Assembly: GCA_022605955.1 (NCBI GenBank)
Contig: JAKCOZ010000021.1
Location: 12,506,501-12,570,500, forward strand
Origin: Rallus limicola
Taxonomy: Eukaryota; Chordata; Aves; Gruiformes; Rallidae
DNA: 64,000 bases
Direction: 5' to 3'
Within the stretch, counting starts at the first letter, position 1; every line of letters starts with the position of its first letter. Positions 48,531-64,000 of this stretch are shown one piece after another. The notes under the pieces are model-generated. The model was not told the DNA's origin, did no database searches, and worked only from the letters and a program-made list of their open reading frames with translations. The translations under genes were made by a program, and so were the position numbers.

Positions 48531-51500
48531 CTGTTGGGCTACGGGCTTGTTGAGGAGAGGCATCAGCATCCCTCGGAGCCACGAGACCCCCGGGGGGAAC
48601 GGATCCCGCGGGGTGTAGGGGAAGAGGAGGCTGAGCAGAGTAGACACATCAGTGAGCGTGGCAGGGTGGGCAGCAGCTGGGGTGACAGGGGGTTTGGGGC
48701 GGGGGGATCCACACCAAGGGCCCGCCCCGGATCCGTGGCCGGGGCTGGCACGCTGTTCCTCGGGCAGCATGCTGCCCTCCCTCCCGGCTTGCTTGTCCTC
48801 ACGCTTCTTTGGGCAGGAATGGAAGCAGGGCCCCGTAAATAGCAGGGTCTTGTGACACAGCCTCTGCCGGGGAAGGAGCTCTGGGCGGCGGGGATATTTT
48901 TAGTGCTGAGACGCAGGGGATTTGGAGATTGCTCGGGGGAGTGCGGGAGATGAAACCGCGGCGCAGACAGGGGTTACAAGGTGCCACATCCTCCCTCGAC
49001 AGTGTGTCCCCTTCTCCCAGCGAGCGGCTCTGCCAAAACCACTGCCCCCCTTGCACTCGCCCGGTGTGTTTCCTCTCACTGGGGCCACAGCTATTTTTTA
49101 CTGTGCTGCAACCCGAGGTCAGACATGCTGGTTGGGAAAAGACTGTGCAGGGAATTCTCACTTGGGCAGCCGGTGTGTCCGGGCATCCTGTCCCCACACA
49201 GCCAGACCCTGTGCAATTCTCCAGGGCATTCCCAGCTCTCCACACCAATTGCTTCTCCCCAGGCTAAAGAAGCCAAAAGCCCTTGGATTTACCCTCATCC
49301 TGTAGTACTTTTGCTGGTGTGGGTTGAAAGGGAAAGGCTTGCAGTCTCTATGCAGGGCCTCCTGGAAGATGCTGTGGCTGTGGAAATGCATCTTCCCCTC
49401 ACTCGATCTCCTTGCAGCACTGCAAGTAGGGACTGGGAGCACAATGTGCAGTCTGGCAAGCTGGGCAGTTGTGGGGTGTCCCAGGCCTCTCTGGAGGAGG
49501 GAGGTCAGGGGATTGGGCTCCGGCTCTTTCATTCACCAGGGAACTGGCTGTGCTTGGAGTGACACTTTCACTTCAACCCTGCTCACATCCTCCTCACCCC
49601 TTGTCCCTTTCTACAGCCCAGATTATTTTTCAGGACCTTCTTTAAATACTTCAAAGTATAAGCAAGGTATTGCAGAGCTACTGCTTCAAGAAAAGGTGAT
49701 TCCCATCCTCTCTTGGCCTTGTGCCTTCACTAACAGGTCTTCTCCCACCCCCAAATCCACAACTCCTATGCACCAGCACGGAGGCGGGAACCTACCAGCG
49801 GAAACACAGCTAGGTAATCCAACCGTGACGCACTCCCAGTCCGGATGCTAGGTTGGAACACCCAAAGCCAGTGCTCCCAGCACTCCCAAGCCTTGTTTGG
49901 CCTCCACCCTATGCTACCTGCACCCCGGGAATTCCTCCTCTCCCAGCCCACTTCAGCCAGGGTGTGGATGGGAGATCTCCAGCCCTCCCACACTCTTCCG
50001 CAGCGTGGCAGTGGCCAGGAGCCCGCACCATGCGAGGGGCTGGCTCCGTGCCCCAGAGCAGGCGAGAAGGAAATCCCTACCCACATCTCCTGCGGGGGAT
50101 CCTGCCCTGCCCTGGCCACCCAACACATCAGCATTTGCTCCTGGTTCCTTGCCGAGCAGTGCTGGCTAGTAAGTCGTGAGAGCCGGAAGGATTTGAAGGC
50201 ACCGGGGCACTCGGTGCCGTCGCAGCCGCGCTGGGCGGTTCAGCCAGCGGGGAAGAGCCTGGCTCTGAATGCAGATCAGCCTTGGGCCCCTTGGCTGAGC
50301 GGGCTGTAGTAATAACCATGACAATAGTAATAAAAGCCAGGCCACCAGCAGGTACCGACAGATCCCCGGCCGTGCACAGGGGCCGCATTGTGTGTGTGAA
50401 CGTGTCCCATGGTGGGAACATGCCAGCCGGGTGACACAATCCCGGCGACTCACAGAGCCGGGGAGTGTGACCGGCCGTCACATGGGGAAGGGCTGCGGCA
50501 GGGAACGCTGCTCTCCTTTATTTCCCTGGGGAGGGTTGCTGAGGAGCGGTTACACTAGCAGGGCTGTTTGCTCCCCAGGGGCCCGGAAGAGCCCCGGGAG
50601 ATGGGAAGGCTCCATCCCCGACTCTCACCGAAGTCACGGGTCAGGCAGGGCCGAGGGCAGCCCAGCTGCCATCCCCCTTACATAATGGGATCTCAGTGCT
50701 CGTGCCTGGCTGCCCAGCGAGAGCTCCAAAACAAGTTCATAAACAGGTCCTGCTAATTTCTCCCGCATGAGAAATCCCGGCGCCCACAGGAATGCTGCCC
50801 AGCACCCCCCCTGACTCTCCCTGTGCACCCTCACCCTGAGTATCAGTCACGTGCTGGGGCAGAGCTGGACAGCGATAACACGATCAGCCACTCTCACAGC
50901 ACTGGGGCCAGTGCCTGCTAGCATGTGGGTTTGTTTTGGGTTTGCACCTCAGGGGAAATGAGAGACCTCCTCCTTACCTCCACATTGGGCAGGATGCCAC
51001 CCTAAATGTGGGAGCCAGCACAACCTCCGCTCAGAGCCCGGCCTCCCTTGGGCTGGAGCCTGCTGGGCTGCTGTCTGCATGGTGAACTGCAGTGGTTTGC
51101 TGTGGATTCAGCACAGCCGGGCTGGGGGGTAGAGCTCTGCCTGGGACAGGCAGGACAGGGCTGGTTCTAGCTGCTGATGGGAGCCAGCCCCATGGTCGAG
51201 TCCTCCCCTCCCTGTCGCTGGCTCCCTTCCCCTTTGCAGGTAGTGCAGGGGAGGTGGGAGGTTCTTGCCTTACCCCACTGGCTGCAGCTCCGGTCACTCT
51301 TGTGAGGAAACCTTCATGGGCACGGTGTGCCTGCCACTGTGGCCTGGGCACACCAAGCCTCTGCACCAGAGCCGGTGCCCAATGAGTGCTTAGGTGAGAT
51401 GTACCAGGGCAAAGGCCCTGTCAGGCAGCCAGGATGACTACCCTGGGCAGCACAACAAGACGCTGAGCAGCCAGAAGAGGACCAGAGCCTCTTCCAGAAA

Positions 51501-54500
51501 GTGCATGATGACTGGTCCTGAGTCATGGTGTATCCCCACACTGTGCTGCAGGCACAGCCTGACATCCTGGGGCAGGCACCTGTAGATGATGGGGTTTAGC
51601 TGAAGGATGCCCCAGAAACCAACAGGGTGCAGAGGAGCCCTGGAAGGGCTCTTAGAAAGATGTGACATCAAACTCCAGGACATTTTGCCAGTCCACCACC
51701 TCTGTCCTGTGTGGGTCCTATACCACTACAAATTGCTGACAGCCCCCCACCCCCCTCACTGCCCCCACTCCTGTCAGGCAGGGTGGGGATGCTGCTTGCT
51801 CTGTTCTCACCTCCCCAGCCCGGAGGAGCAAAGGGTTTGGGCCATGCTCAGGCAGAGCACAGGATGTTTGTTTGGTTTCCTTGGTTACTGCACCGCCTGC
51901 TCCAGTAATCACATTTTCCTTGTGCTGGCTGGGCCAAGAGCAGCAGAGAGGAAATCTGGAATGGCTGAGGTCAAACACCAGACTGGGAAGGGCTGGGGTC
52001 ACCAGCTAGCCCCTCTGTGTCATTTGCCGTTTCAGGTACCCAACCCAAAAGGGAGGTACCAGGCCTAGGGATACAGCAATGAGCTCCTTGAGCAACATCT
52101 GGAGGAGCTCCCATCACTCCCTCCACGTGAGCCGGGGAACGCAGGCACCAGCATTGAACTGCAGGAGGAATTACAGGAATGAAAATGTTTGTGCAGGCTG
52201 AAGCCAGGCTGGCTGTGCACGCGGGGGACGCGAGCGGGGGAGCCTGCGAGCGGGGGTGCGGCTGTATTTATAGCGGCGGTGGCGGCAGGGGTGCGCGTGT
52301 GCAGGGGTGACAGGGTTGATGATGCCTCTGATTCCTTTTGCATCCCCCGGCTTAGAAAGCCTGGAGCTCTAACACACCCACCGGTTCTTAACCCTGGGAG
52401 TTTCCTCGGTCTATTTGCGTTCAGAGAGAGCCCTCTGCATTGTGGCGAGGAAACTGAAACTTGAACAGCAAACCACAGCTGATCTCATACCAACACCCTT
52501 TCCTCCCTCTCGATAATTCACCTCAGCAGTCATGAATGCAGTGTATGAGCTCCCCAGTCTTGGCTGCCCTGTGTTTCAGAAGCAAGATCCAAGGCTCCGG
52601 CACAGCAAGTGCTGGTGACGCCGCTGTTCCGGCGTGTAACATCTATTCACGGTGACTAAACTGATGTGTGCTGGTAAAACGGAGCAGAAGGGAATCACCT
52701 ACCCTCCAGCACAGCCACTCCACGTGAGCTGAGACAGGCAGAAGGGCTCAAACAGCCCCTACCTACTCCAACACTCCTCACCTTTCTCCCCAGCCGACAT
52801 GGAGCAGGCGCCGCGGAGCCTGGATGCAGAGCAGATGCAGCAGCAGCAGTTGAAACTACGGGACCGGCAGAAGTTCTTTGAGGAGGTTTTCCAGCACGAC
52901 GTGGATTTCTTCTTCCCTATATCTCACCTGCAGATAGAACATCGGAGACGTGAGTGCTGTGGATACCAGCATGGGGCTGGGGGTGCTTCGGGGAAGGATG
53001 ACACAGGCATTAGAGATCGGTGGGACATCATCCCTGGTCTAAAGGCAGCTGGGGACATGCATGTCCTGCGCTGAGACAGGGCCACACGCGCTGTGTGTGG
53101 GTGTGCTGTGCATTACTCACACCGCTTGTCACTGCACACGGGTACCCAGGCTGGCGCCCTGCGCAGTCGCTGGCTTCAGACAGGCTCCTCCAGACAGCAG
53201 TTTGGAGCGGGGACAAGGACTGCAGAGAGACAGCGGGGGCTTCCAGAGGGAGGTTTTAAGGAAACATGATTTTCCTCGGGGACTCTTGCCAGCAAGTGCA
53301 GTTCAGTTCCCCAGCCCTTCTGGGGGTCCTGCCTGCAAAGAGCTCATGGTGCCCCTCGCCCGGTGCTACCACTCACCTTCTTGCTGATGTCTGTCTCTGC
53401 AGCCCCCTTAGGCAGCATTTCTTCCATGGAGGTCAACGTGGACATGCTGGAGCAGATGGACATGATGGACCTGTCAGACCAGGACACTGTGGACGTGTTT
53501 CTGGGCTGTGGGACAGAGGAGAGCAATGTTGCTGGTCCCCTGCCAGGTACGTGAAGCCTGAGCCTTTTGCGGACCAGGCTGGGAGCCGTCCTGGCTCCCA
53601 GTGCCCACACCAACTTGTTCCTCAGCCCTGGCCGCCCTGCCTGCAGATCCACATACACCAGTACACAGACAGACGCTTGGCACTGGGGTCTGTGGTGTTG
53701 GAGGGGCCATGCCAGTAACCACCTCCACAGCCCAGGGGTACCGAGCCTTGCTTATGCTGCAGAACACAGCAGAGCCCAGGCACTTCCCAGAGTCTGTGGA
53801 ACAACTTCTTTTGTCCTGAAGCCCCTCTGGAGCAGCCAGTGTCTCATCTCGTCTCATCATGGTGCTGCAGAGTTTGCTGTGCCGAGGGGGAAGGCTGCAG
53901 GATCCCTCCACCTCCCAGCTGGACCCCAGGGAGCTGGGTTTGGGTCCTGCAGAAAGAGCTGGGGTGCCAGCACCTTCCTTCCCACACACATGCACTGCGG
54001 GGGCTTGCCAAGGCCAAGCTGAACATCTCCTTAGGCAAAGAGCCGATAGCCTCAGGCAGCACAGCTCCAAGGGAGACGGAAGAGGCTCTGCTGCCAAAAA
54101 TGGGGAAGGAATGTGCGGCACTGCCCAAAGCCAGGCTGGGGGTGTGATGTGGTGAATGGCCACGGCAGCCACATGGGGAGCAGCCAGGAGTGGCTGGGGA
54201 GGCATGGCCTGCCAAAAAATAAGTGCTGGGGAGGGATATCCATGAAGCTCAAGGAGGAAGAAACCTCCAGAAGCTTTTTTGATTCCTTCTCTTACCACTC
54301 TCTTCCCCCAGGGCTGGATGCCAAACAGTGCCCAGAGGAAATCACCCTGCAAGTGCCCAATGCAGCTGAGAGCAAGTCGCGTATTTCCTCCACATCCTCT
54401 GTCTCCACGGATCTGAACAGCCTGGACACCAGTGAAGAGGGGGCAGAGACTCCTGTGGTGCAGTCGGATGAGGAGGACCTGCAAGAGGACAGTCCCAAAG

Positions 54501-54520
54501 AGCAGGAGGCAAGAAGCTAG
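48164..54520 (+). CDS. DBNDD2: Dysbindin domain-containing protein 2
   Basis: Four coding exons: 48164-48206, 52794-52949, 53403-53546 and 54312-54520 (552 bases, 183 residues). All three introns are phase 1 with GT/AG ends. Residues 1-16 ([16 protein letters not shown]) come mainly from exon 1; a second in-frame ATG at 52799 (Met17) opens a 167-residue form like the short human protein. The dysbindin domain follows: [20 protein letters not shown], then [18 protein letters not shown] and an acidic [14 protein letters not shown] stretch. The C-terminus is rich in Ser/Thr and acidic residues ([27 protein letters not shown]). DBNDD2 is described as a casein-kinase-1 binding protein; its tail offers many acidic-context serines. 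It is a small soluble protein of poorly known function, related to dysbindin and DBNDD1. Confidence 0.96.
48207..52793 (+). other. DBNDD2: DBNDD2 intron 1
   Basis: A 4.6-kb intron with GTAAGT donor. Its first 350 bases belong to the CpG island. Near 52200-52320 lies a short CG-rich stretch with the A/T-box TATTTATAG (52265-52273), a possible internal promoter for the short form. No other gene was found. Confidence 0.85.
52200..52320 (+). promoter_or_regulatory. DBNDD2: Possible internal DBNDD2 promoter
   Basis: A CG-rich patch (GGACGCGAGCGGGGGAGCC and similar) with TATTTATAG at 52265-52273, which could act as TATA box or MEF2-type site. It lies 530 bp before exon 2, whose ATG at 52799 starts the short form. 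Human DBNDD2 uses several first exons, which makes this plausible, but nothing in the sequence proves transcription from here. Confidence 0.3.
52950..54311 (+). other. DBNDD2: DBNDD2 introns 2 and 3
   Basis: Introns 52950-53402 (donor GTGAGT) and 53547-54311 (donor GTACGT) both end in AG. No repeats or other genes were noticed in them. Confidence 0.9.
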
Positions 54521-55980
54521 CAGTCAGCTCTGCCTTGCTCCCAGCCACCGGACGGTATGGACCGGCCAGCCCGGAGAAGGGAAAGCTCCTGGTTCTCAGC
54601 AAACCCCACCCTGGACTGCTGCCTGCAGGAGGGGAGAGCTGGTTTCCCCCTCCTCTCCCTCCACAGGTTCTCCTCTCAGCAAAGGGAGAAGGAAAGGGGT
54701 ATTGTAGGCTCCCAGAATTAACTCTTCAAGGCTTTGCTGCTAACACTCCCTGCTTCACTCCCCTGAAATGCTTCAGCATTCCACAGCCCCACCATTCTCA
54801 GAAAGCCATTCCTTGGGATCCCAGTCCCCCCACCCTACTGACAAGGGTCCTGTCTAGACAAGCATTTAATGATGGCATACAGAGAAATAACACTCGGATC
54901 TAAACAAGTGGTGAGTGTGTGTGTTATTGGGAGAAAACAGCTTCGGGGATGAGGATTAGGTGGGGATGGTGGGGGTGGTGTAAAGGCAGTGTGCTACGGG
55001 CGCCACGCCAGAGGGAGCGAAGCCCAGCTCCAGAACAGGGACGATTCCTGCACCCAGGGTAGGAGCTGACAGCACGGACCTCCACAGAGAAGGTTGTTGG
55101 TGCAGCAGGTCACTATACCGAGCAGCTCGTGTGCTGCCTCCAGTGGCTGCAGTACAGACAGCTGCAGTACAGACAGCTGACCCGAGCGGGCTGCTGGTGA
55201 CCTGTAACCACCGGCTGGGAGCACAGCAGGAGCACTTCCCATGCAGGTCGGCTGAGTGGAGAACATCAGCCCCCGCAGCACAGCATGACGGCAGCAGACC
55301 TGGCTGGACGCTGCTTTAGAGGAGTGAAGAGCCATCGAAAGAAACCCACTTTGCAGCCCACTGTGCTTGCTCTCTGCAGGACAGGTCAAGAGGAGCCAGG
55401 CACAAAGCTGGCCAGACGCCCGCTGCCTCTATCAGTGGCTGCAGGCCAGGAAAGCGCTGTCCCTGCTCTGGCTCCGTCAGCACAACTGTGGTCACCCCCA
55501 CGCCGGAAAGAGCCTGGGAGATAAGTGACAGGAGCCAGGGAACGCTCTGCATCCCAGCTGCTTCTCAGGGGGTGTTCTGGGCCTTGCTGTGCTCCCTCCT
55601 GCATCAGCCAGCCCTTCCTGAGACCAGCTGGAGTGCCCCCGGTCTCTGGGAACGTCCGGCCATGGCAGGAGGCCGTGCGAGCTCCATCGGATTCACATCC
55701 CCCGCGCTGCCTCGCTGTGCTCTGCTTCCTCTTGGGGTGGCCTCAAGCTGGCAGGCGCTGGAAGCAGGGTGCTTCCGGGCGGCCCTGCGCCCGGAGATCG
55801 ATGCTTCCCTCCGGAATGGAGATGAGCAGGGGAGAGCGGAGAAGAGGAAGTCATGGGGTGAGGGGGGGCAGTGCCTGCAGAGCCCTCATGGCAGCGAAGT
55901 CCTGCCGCGAACCACCCAAGCCCGGCACGCACAAGCGCTCCCCCGGTTTTAAAAGCCGGGGGAGGGAGCGGCCGGGCAGC
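54521..55980. other. DBNDD2 3' end and gap to PIGT
   Basis: The stretch after the DBNDD2 stop codon must hold its 3' UTR, but I see no canonical AATAAA, so the end cannot be placed. A 15-bp direct duplication (CTGCAGTACAGACAG, about 55147-55176) lies here. No coding exon was recognised. Confidence 0.5.
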
Positions 55981-56261
55981 CCCCGCAGCGCCGCCGGGCA
56001 GCTCCCGCGCCCAGGCTACGGCAGCCGCTGCCGGGCGCTCACCCGCGGCCCAGCGCAGGCACAGCCGGGCAGGCGCCAGGTCCCGGTCCCGGTCCCGGTC
56101 CCGGTCTCGCTGGCGCCGGCCGGCTCCGAGACCCTCCGCGGGCAGGGCCGGGGCTGCGGCACCGCGTCTCCATGGCGACCCCGGAAAGCGGCCGCCATTG
56201 GCCAGCCGGCCCGGAAGCGGAAGTCGGCGAAGGGGCGGCAGTCGGCCGGGCGGGGGGCGGG
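55980..56261 (+). promoter_or_regulatory. PIGT: CpG island and PIGT promoter
   Basis: CG-dense sequence ending at the PIGT start. It contains an inverted CCAAT box (ATTGG, 56197-56201) and tandem ETS-type sites in CCGGAAGCGGAAG (56211-56223), 40-50 bp before the ATG. A CCCGGT hexamer repeat (about five units) lies at 56081-56106. This is the architecture of a TATA-less housekeeping promoter. Four CRE-like sites lie downstream in intron 1. Confidence 0.7.
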
Positions 56262-61183
<4,922 letters not shown>

Positions 61184-61465
61184 GAGAAACCAGGGCAGCC
61201 GGCCTTGGCAGACCCAGGGAGCAAAGCGCTGCTGCCTCTGGTCTCTGCTGGAAGCAGCCTGCTCCATTTTGCTGCCTGAATCTCTTTGGGATCCAACAAG
61301 CTGAGATGGCTTCCATCATCAAGATGGGAAACAGCTCCAAGCTGCTTGACTGCTGAACTGCACTGCTGGACTGGGGAAGGGCTACGACTTCTGTTTGGGA
61401 GAGGGGTAACTTATGTGTTGGGAACGATGCTGGAAGTAAACTTGAGCTGTTTTGTACATTGGTTC
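61184..61465 (+). other. PIGT: PIGT 3' untranslated region
   Basis: No canonical AATAAA is seen. AGTAAA at 61435-61440 is a known variant signal and is followed by a T/G-rich stretch (GAGCTGTTTTGTACATTGG), so the mRNA probably ends near 61460 with a 3' UTR of about 275 bases. Confidence 0.6.
61435..61440 (+). terminator. PIGT: Variant polyadenylation signal of PIGT
   Basis: AGTAAA, one of the more common variants of AATAAA, with GT-rich sequence directly downstream. Confidence 0.5.
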
Positions 61466-63550
61466 TGCTCCTGGTTGGTTTTAGCCCCTCAGCCCCATGG
61501 GGCTGACCCTGTGAGCTGCTGGGTCTCTAGTGTGCTACCTGCCCCAGCTGGGAGGAGACACAGACAGGTTCATCTGCTCTGCCATCTCCCACACCACTGC
61601 GTTTCTCAGTGCCCTCCTGCCCCTCCTCATCACACCTGAGCCAGCTTGCACATTAATTGTGGAGCATAATTGTGTTCCTGTGGGATTCAGGGTGATCCTG
61701 CTCTGGCAGAGGGGTTGGACTAGATGATCTTTTGAGGTCCTTTCCAACTCCTGATGTTCTGTGATACCAAGGGTTTGGGTGCACCTCAAGCCACACCAAA
61801 TGTTTTTATACCAAGTTTTTTCTAGTTGCAGCTTTTTGAAACCCCTCCACCTGCTCACACCTCTGTTGCAGCACTAGATCCTTCTCTGCCTCTCTGGTAT
61901 CATTCCTACACGTCTGCCTGATGGCTCCCCTACACCCACAGTGTCCTCAAAGCTTTGTAGAGCCTTGGTGCTCAGTAAACCCCCACAGTGCTGAGGTACA
62001 ACCAGCCAGGCTCTGGTAGTGGGCAACAGCTTCAGCCCTCCAAGAGCCTGCATGGCAGGAGCACAGCACCACAGTGCTTCTCAGTTATTTTTGTACAACA
62101 CAGAGTATCAAGAAGATGCTGGTGGTGTGGGTCAGCTACTGAGGGAGCAGTTTTCAGGATGTGCCTTTTGTGATAGGAACAGACAACTGGCTCCAAGCAG
62201 CCAAACAAAGCATGAGGAATCATCAGAAGAAATATTCCCCAGAAGCAAAGCAAAGCACAGCCCAGCCAGAGGCCCTTTAAAAGCTTCCACCTGAAAAGAT
62301 ACCATAAAAATGCTACTGTCTTGCACAGTACCCACTGTTCTGACCTGAGATTACCTTTCCCTTCCCTACCTGATCTGCCCTTCTCTCTGCAGCTGCTTAC
62401 AGATCCACTCCACTGGATGGCTTCATGCAGCCTGCAAAAACACCCAACTTTGGGACCGTCTCTCTGTCCCTGCTTGCCAAGGACACCTCAGGGCTGGGAG
62501 CTCACACTGCTTCCAGCCATGGGACCGCTGCTCCAGCTCCACCAAGCAGGCTCCAAGTGTAAAACAGGATTTCTTTACAGAAAGCTAGAACTACAACTAA
62601 CCAAAACTCAAGTGAGTGCTCAGCTCCTGCAGCAGTGCAGGGGGCTGTGGCTGGGAGTTCATGTTGCCATTTGCAAAAGGATTTGGGGAACTTGGGTTGT
62701 TTCAGGTCAGGTTCAGAATAAGTTTCACAAACTGCAACCTTCAGCATGTGCTGGAGCAGCTCAGGTCCCCTCAACCCAGCTCCCTGGGTGAAGGCTGCGT
62801 GCTGTGGGTGTTGGGTGGGATCCAGGAAAGGTCCCTGAGCACCAGCTGAGGCCAGCACCCATGAATGCAGCTGGCACTGTGAGCCAAACCACCCAAAAAT
62901 AGCAGGAGAAACACAGCAGTGCTTCAAACCCCGCTCTCAGTTCTGCAGGAAACAAGGTCCTCATGCTGAAGATGAAGAGCAGCCTGTGCTAGGGCCAGCT
63001 GGAAGCTGGCATCAGCCAAACGCTTCAGGGTCATTCCCATGCAATGTCATAAACCAGGAATTTAAACAGCCCATAAAGAGGTCGGTGAGGGCCTGGAATA
63101 ATGGCACAGCAGGAGGGAAACCATCCTGGGCTGGATTTGCACCTGCCAGTCCACTGAGGGAGGTGGTCTTATCACATCCCTGGGGCCAGCCAAGCAGAAA
63201 ACCCCATGGGAAACACAGGCAGCCCTGCAGCCATGGCTGGGTGGGTTTGAACAGTTGGGAAAACGCCCAGGTCTTACGTTTGGGGGTTTTTTTCTTCCTA
63301 GATGATTTCTCTCCTTTCCCTGTACAGGCCCCTTGCAACATCAGCCAGAGCTGGGCACAGCTGAGCTGCACTTGGTAACCTGCTGCTGGGTGGGGGCAGA
63401 GAGAAGGCCTGGAACAGTCTGGGCTTATCTGCTGGGCCAGCCAGGCTCTGCCAGAGAGCTGCCAGCAAGCGATGTCAAGAATAAAAAGCATTTTAAGGGG
63501 AGAGTGAGGCCAGGGAACCATCTCTGCCCAACGCCTGAGAGGTACCAGGA
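61466..63550. other. Flank downstream of PIGT
   Basis: Holds a CR1 tail fragment (61685-61765) and otherwise nothing recognised. In mammals the next gene is WFDC2; I looked for its WAP-domain cysteine pattern on both strands and did not find it. Confidence 0.5.
61685..61765 (+). mobile_element. CR1 LINE 3'-end fragment
   Basis: Shows GGGTGATCCTGCTCTGGCAG, GGTTGGACTAGATGATC, GAGGTCCTTTCCAACTCC and a remnant of the ATTCTGTGAT tail. Only the end of the element is left. Confidence 0.88.
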
Positions 63551-63559
63551 GGGAACGGG

Positions 63560-64000
63560 GCAAGGGGTGGTGTGGAGGTGCCGCCCTGCTGTGACACTGC
63601 TCGGGGCTCCGCAGCAAGGCTGCGCTGCCGTGCGTGAGGAGGGGGCACGCAAGCCTGAACACAGCACGGCGGGGAAGGCCCGAGCACACGGGCTCGGCGC
63701 TAACCCCGCGTGCAGGGACCTGCGCCAGCGGAGAGCGGCCACCGCCCGGCAAGCGTGCAGAAAGCGGCCTCCCTCCGAGAGCAGCCCCACCCCAGACAGC
63801 GGCCCCCCCCGACAGCCGTTTCGACACCCCCGCCCCTTCCCGAAGAGCCGCGCAGCGCGGGGAGCTGAGGCGCGCAGCGCGGGGAGCTGAGGCACGCAGC
63901 CCGCACCGAGGAACCCCGGCGCCTCTCTACACTAGCGAGCGAAGGCCGCTGCGCGCAGGCGCACTGCCTAACCTGCCGCCGCGCAGGCGCAGCGCACACC
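63560..64000. promoter_or_regulatory. CpG-rich promoter-like block at window end
   Basis: CG density rises steeply to the window end. A 22-bp unit (CGCGCAGCGCGGGGAGCTGA plus GG) is duplicated at 63849-63892. Two CGCGCAGGCGCA elements (about 63951-63962 and 63980-63991) resemble NRF1 sites. This probably marks the start of a further gene beyond the window; its strand cannot be told. Confidence 0.5.

Noticed and set aside
56172..56261. Upstream in-frame ATG for PIGT adding 30 residues
   Set aside because: It would place a charged segment before the signal peptide of an ER-luminal subunit and does not resemble the PIG-T N-terminus. The ATG at 56262 starts a clear signal peptide.
63012..63890. 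Long overlapping frames on both strands at the right end (271 and 185 codons)
   Set aside because: They fall in CG-rich, stop-poor sequence of a promoter-like block, overlap each other on opposite strands, and show no known domain.

Overview
This is a vertebrate nuclear segment, almost certainly from a bird. Intron-containing genes, CpG-island promoters and several CR1-type LINE fragments (the dominant avian retroelement) support this. The gene order SDC4 (-), SYS1 (+), DBNDD2 (+), PIGT (+) is the one I know from human 20q13.12, which corresponds to chicken chromosome 20. I cannot name the species. The encoded syndecan-4 looks like chicken syndecan-4 but is not identical to what I recall of it.

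Layout. 1-4070: flank with a CpG-rich block (about 1430-1880) and two weak exon-like pieces on the minus strand, but no gene I recognise. 4070-24000: SDC4 on the minus strand, five coding exons and a 14.3-kb first intron; that intron holds a 565-bp palindromic AT-rich structure. 24250-25235: about 1 kb of almost pure purine (GGGAA/GGGAAA repeats) directly upstream of the SDC4 promoter. 25240-30560: intergenic with CR1 pieces. 30580-33200: CpG island and SYS1. 33985-34735: a long CR1. 37650-42540: a three-exon neuritin-family gene on the minus strand. I do not know of a neuritin gene at this place in mammals. 42560-47830: gene-free, with two minisatellites. 47830-54900: DBNDD2. 55990-61450: PIGT, complete with 12 coding exons. 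61450-64000: flank ending in another CpG-rich promoter-like block.

The genes do not form an operon or one pathway. Three of them touch the secretory route: PIGT is a subunit of the enzyme that attaches GPI anchors, the neuritin-like protein is a predicted GPI-anchored product, and SYS1 is a Golgi membrane receptor. SDC4 is a cell-surface heparan-sulfate proteoglycan and DBNDD2 is a small cytoplasmic dysbindin-domain protein.

The most interesting point is the neuritin-like gene next to a dysbindin-family gene. From memory, human NRN1 and DTNBP1 both lie on 6p, and NRN1L and DBNDD1 both on 16q. The pair here would be a third copy of an ancient neuritin/dysbindin linkage, of which mammals seem to keep only DBNDD2. 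The perfect inverted repeat in SDC4 intron 1 and the polypurine block at the SDC4 promoter are the most unusual DNA structures. All exon joins were worked out by hand from splice signals, reading frame and family knowledge; every set of exon lengths is consistent in phase.
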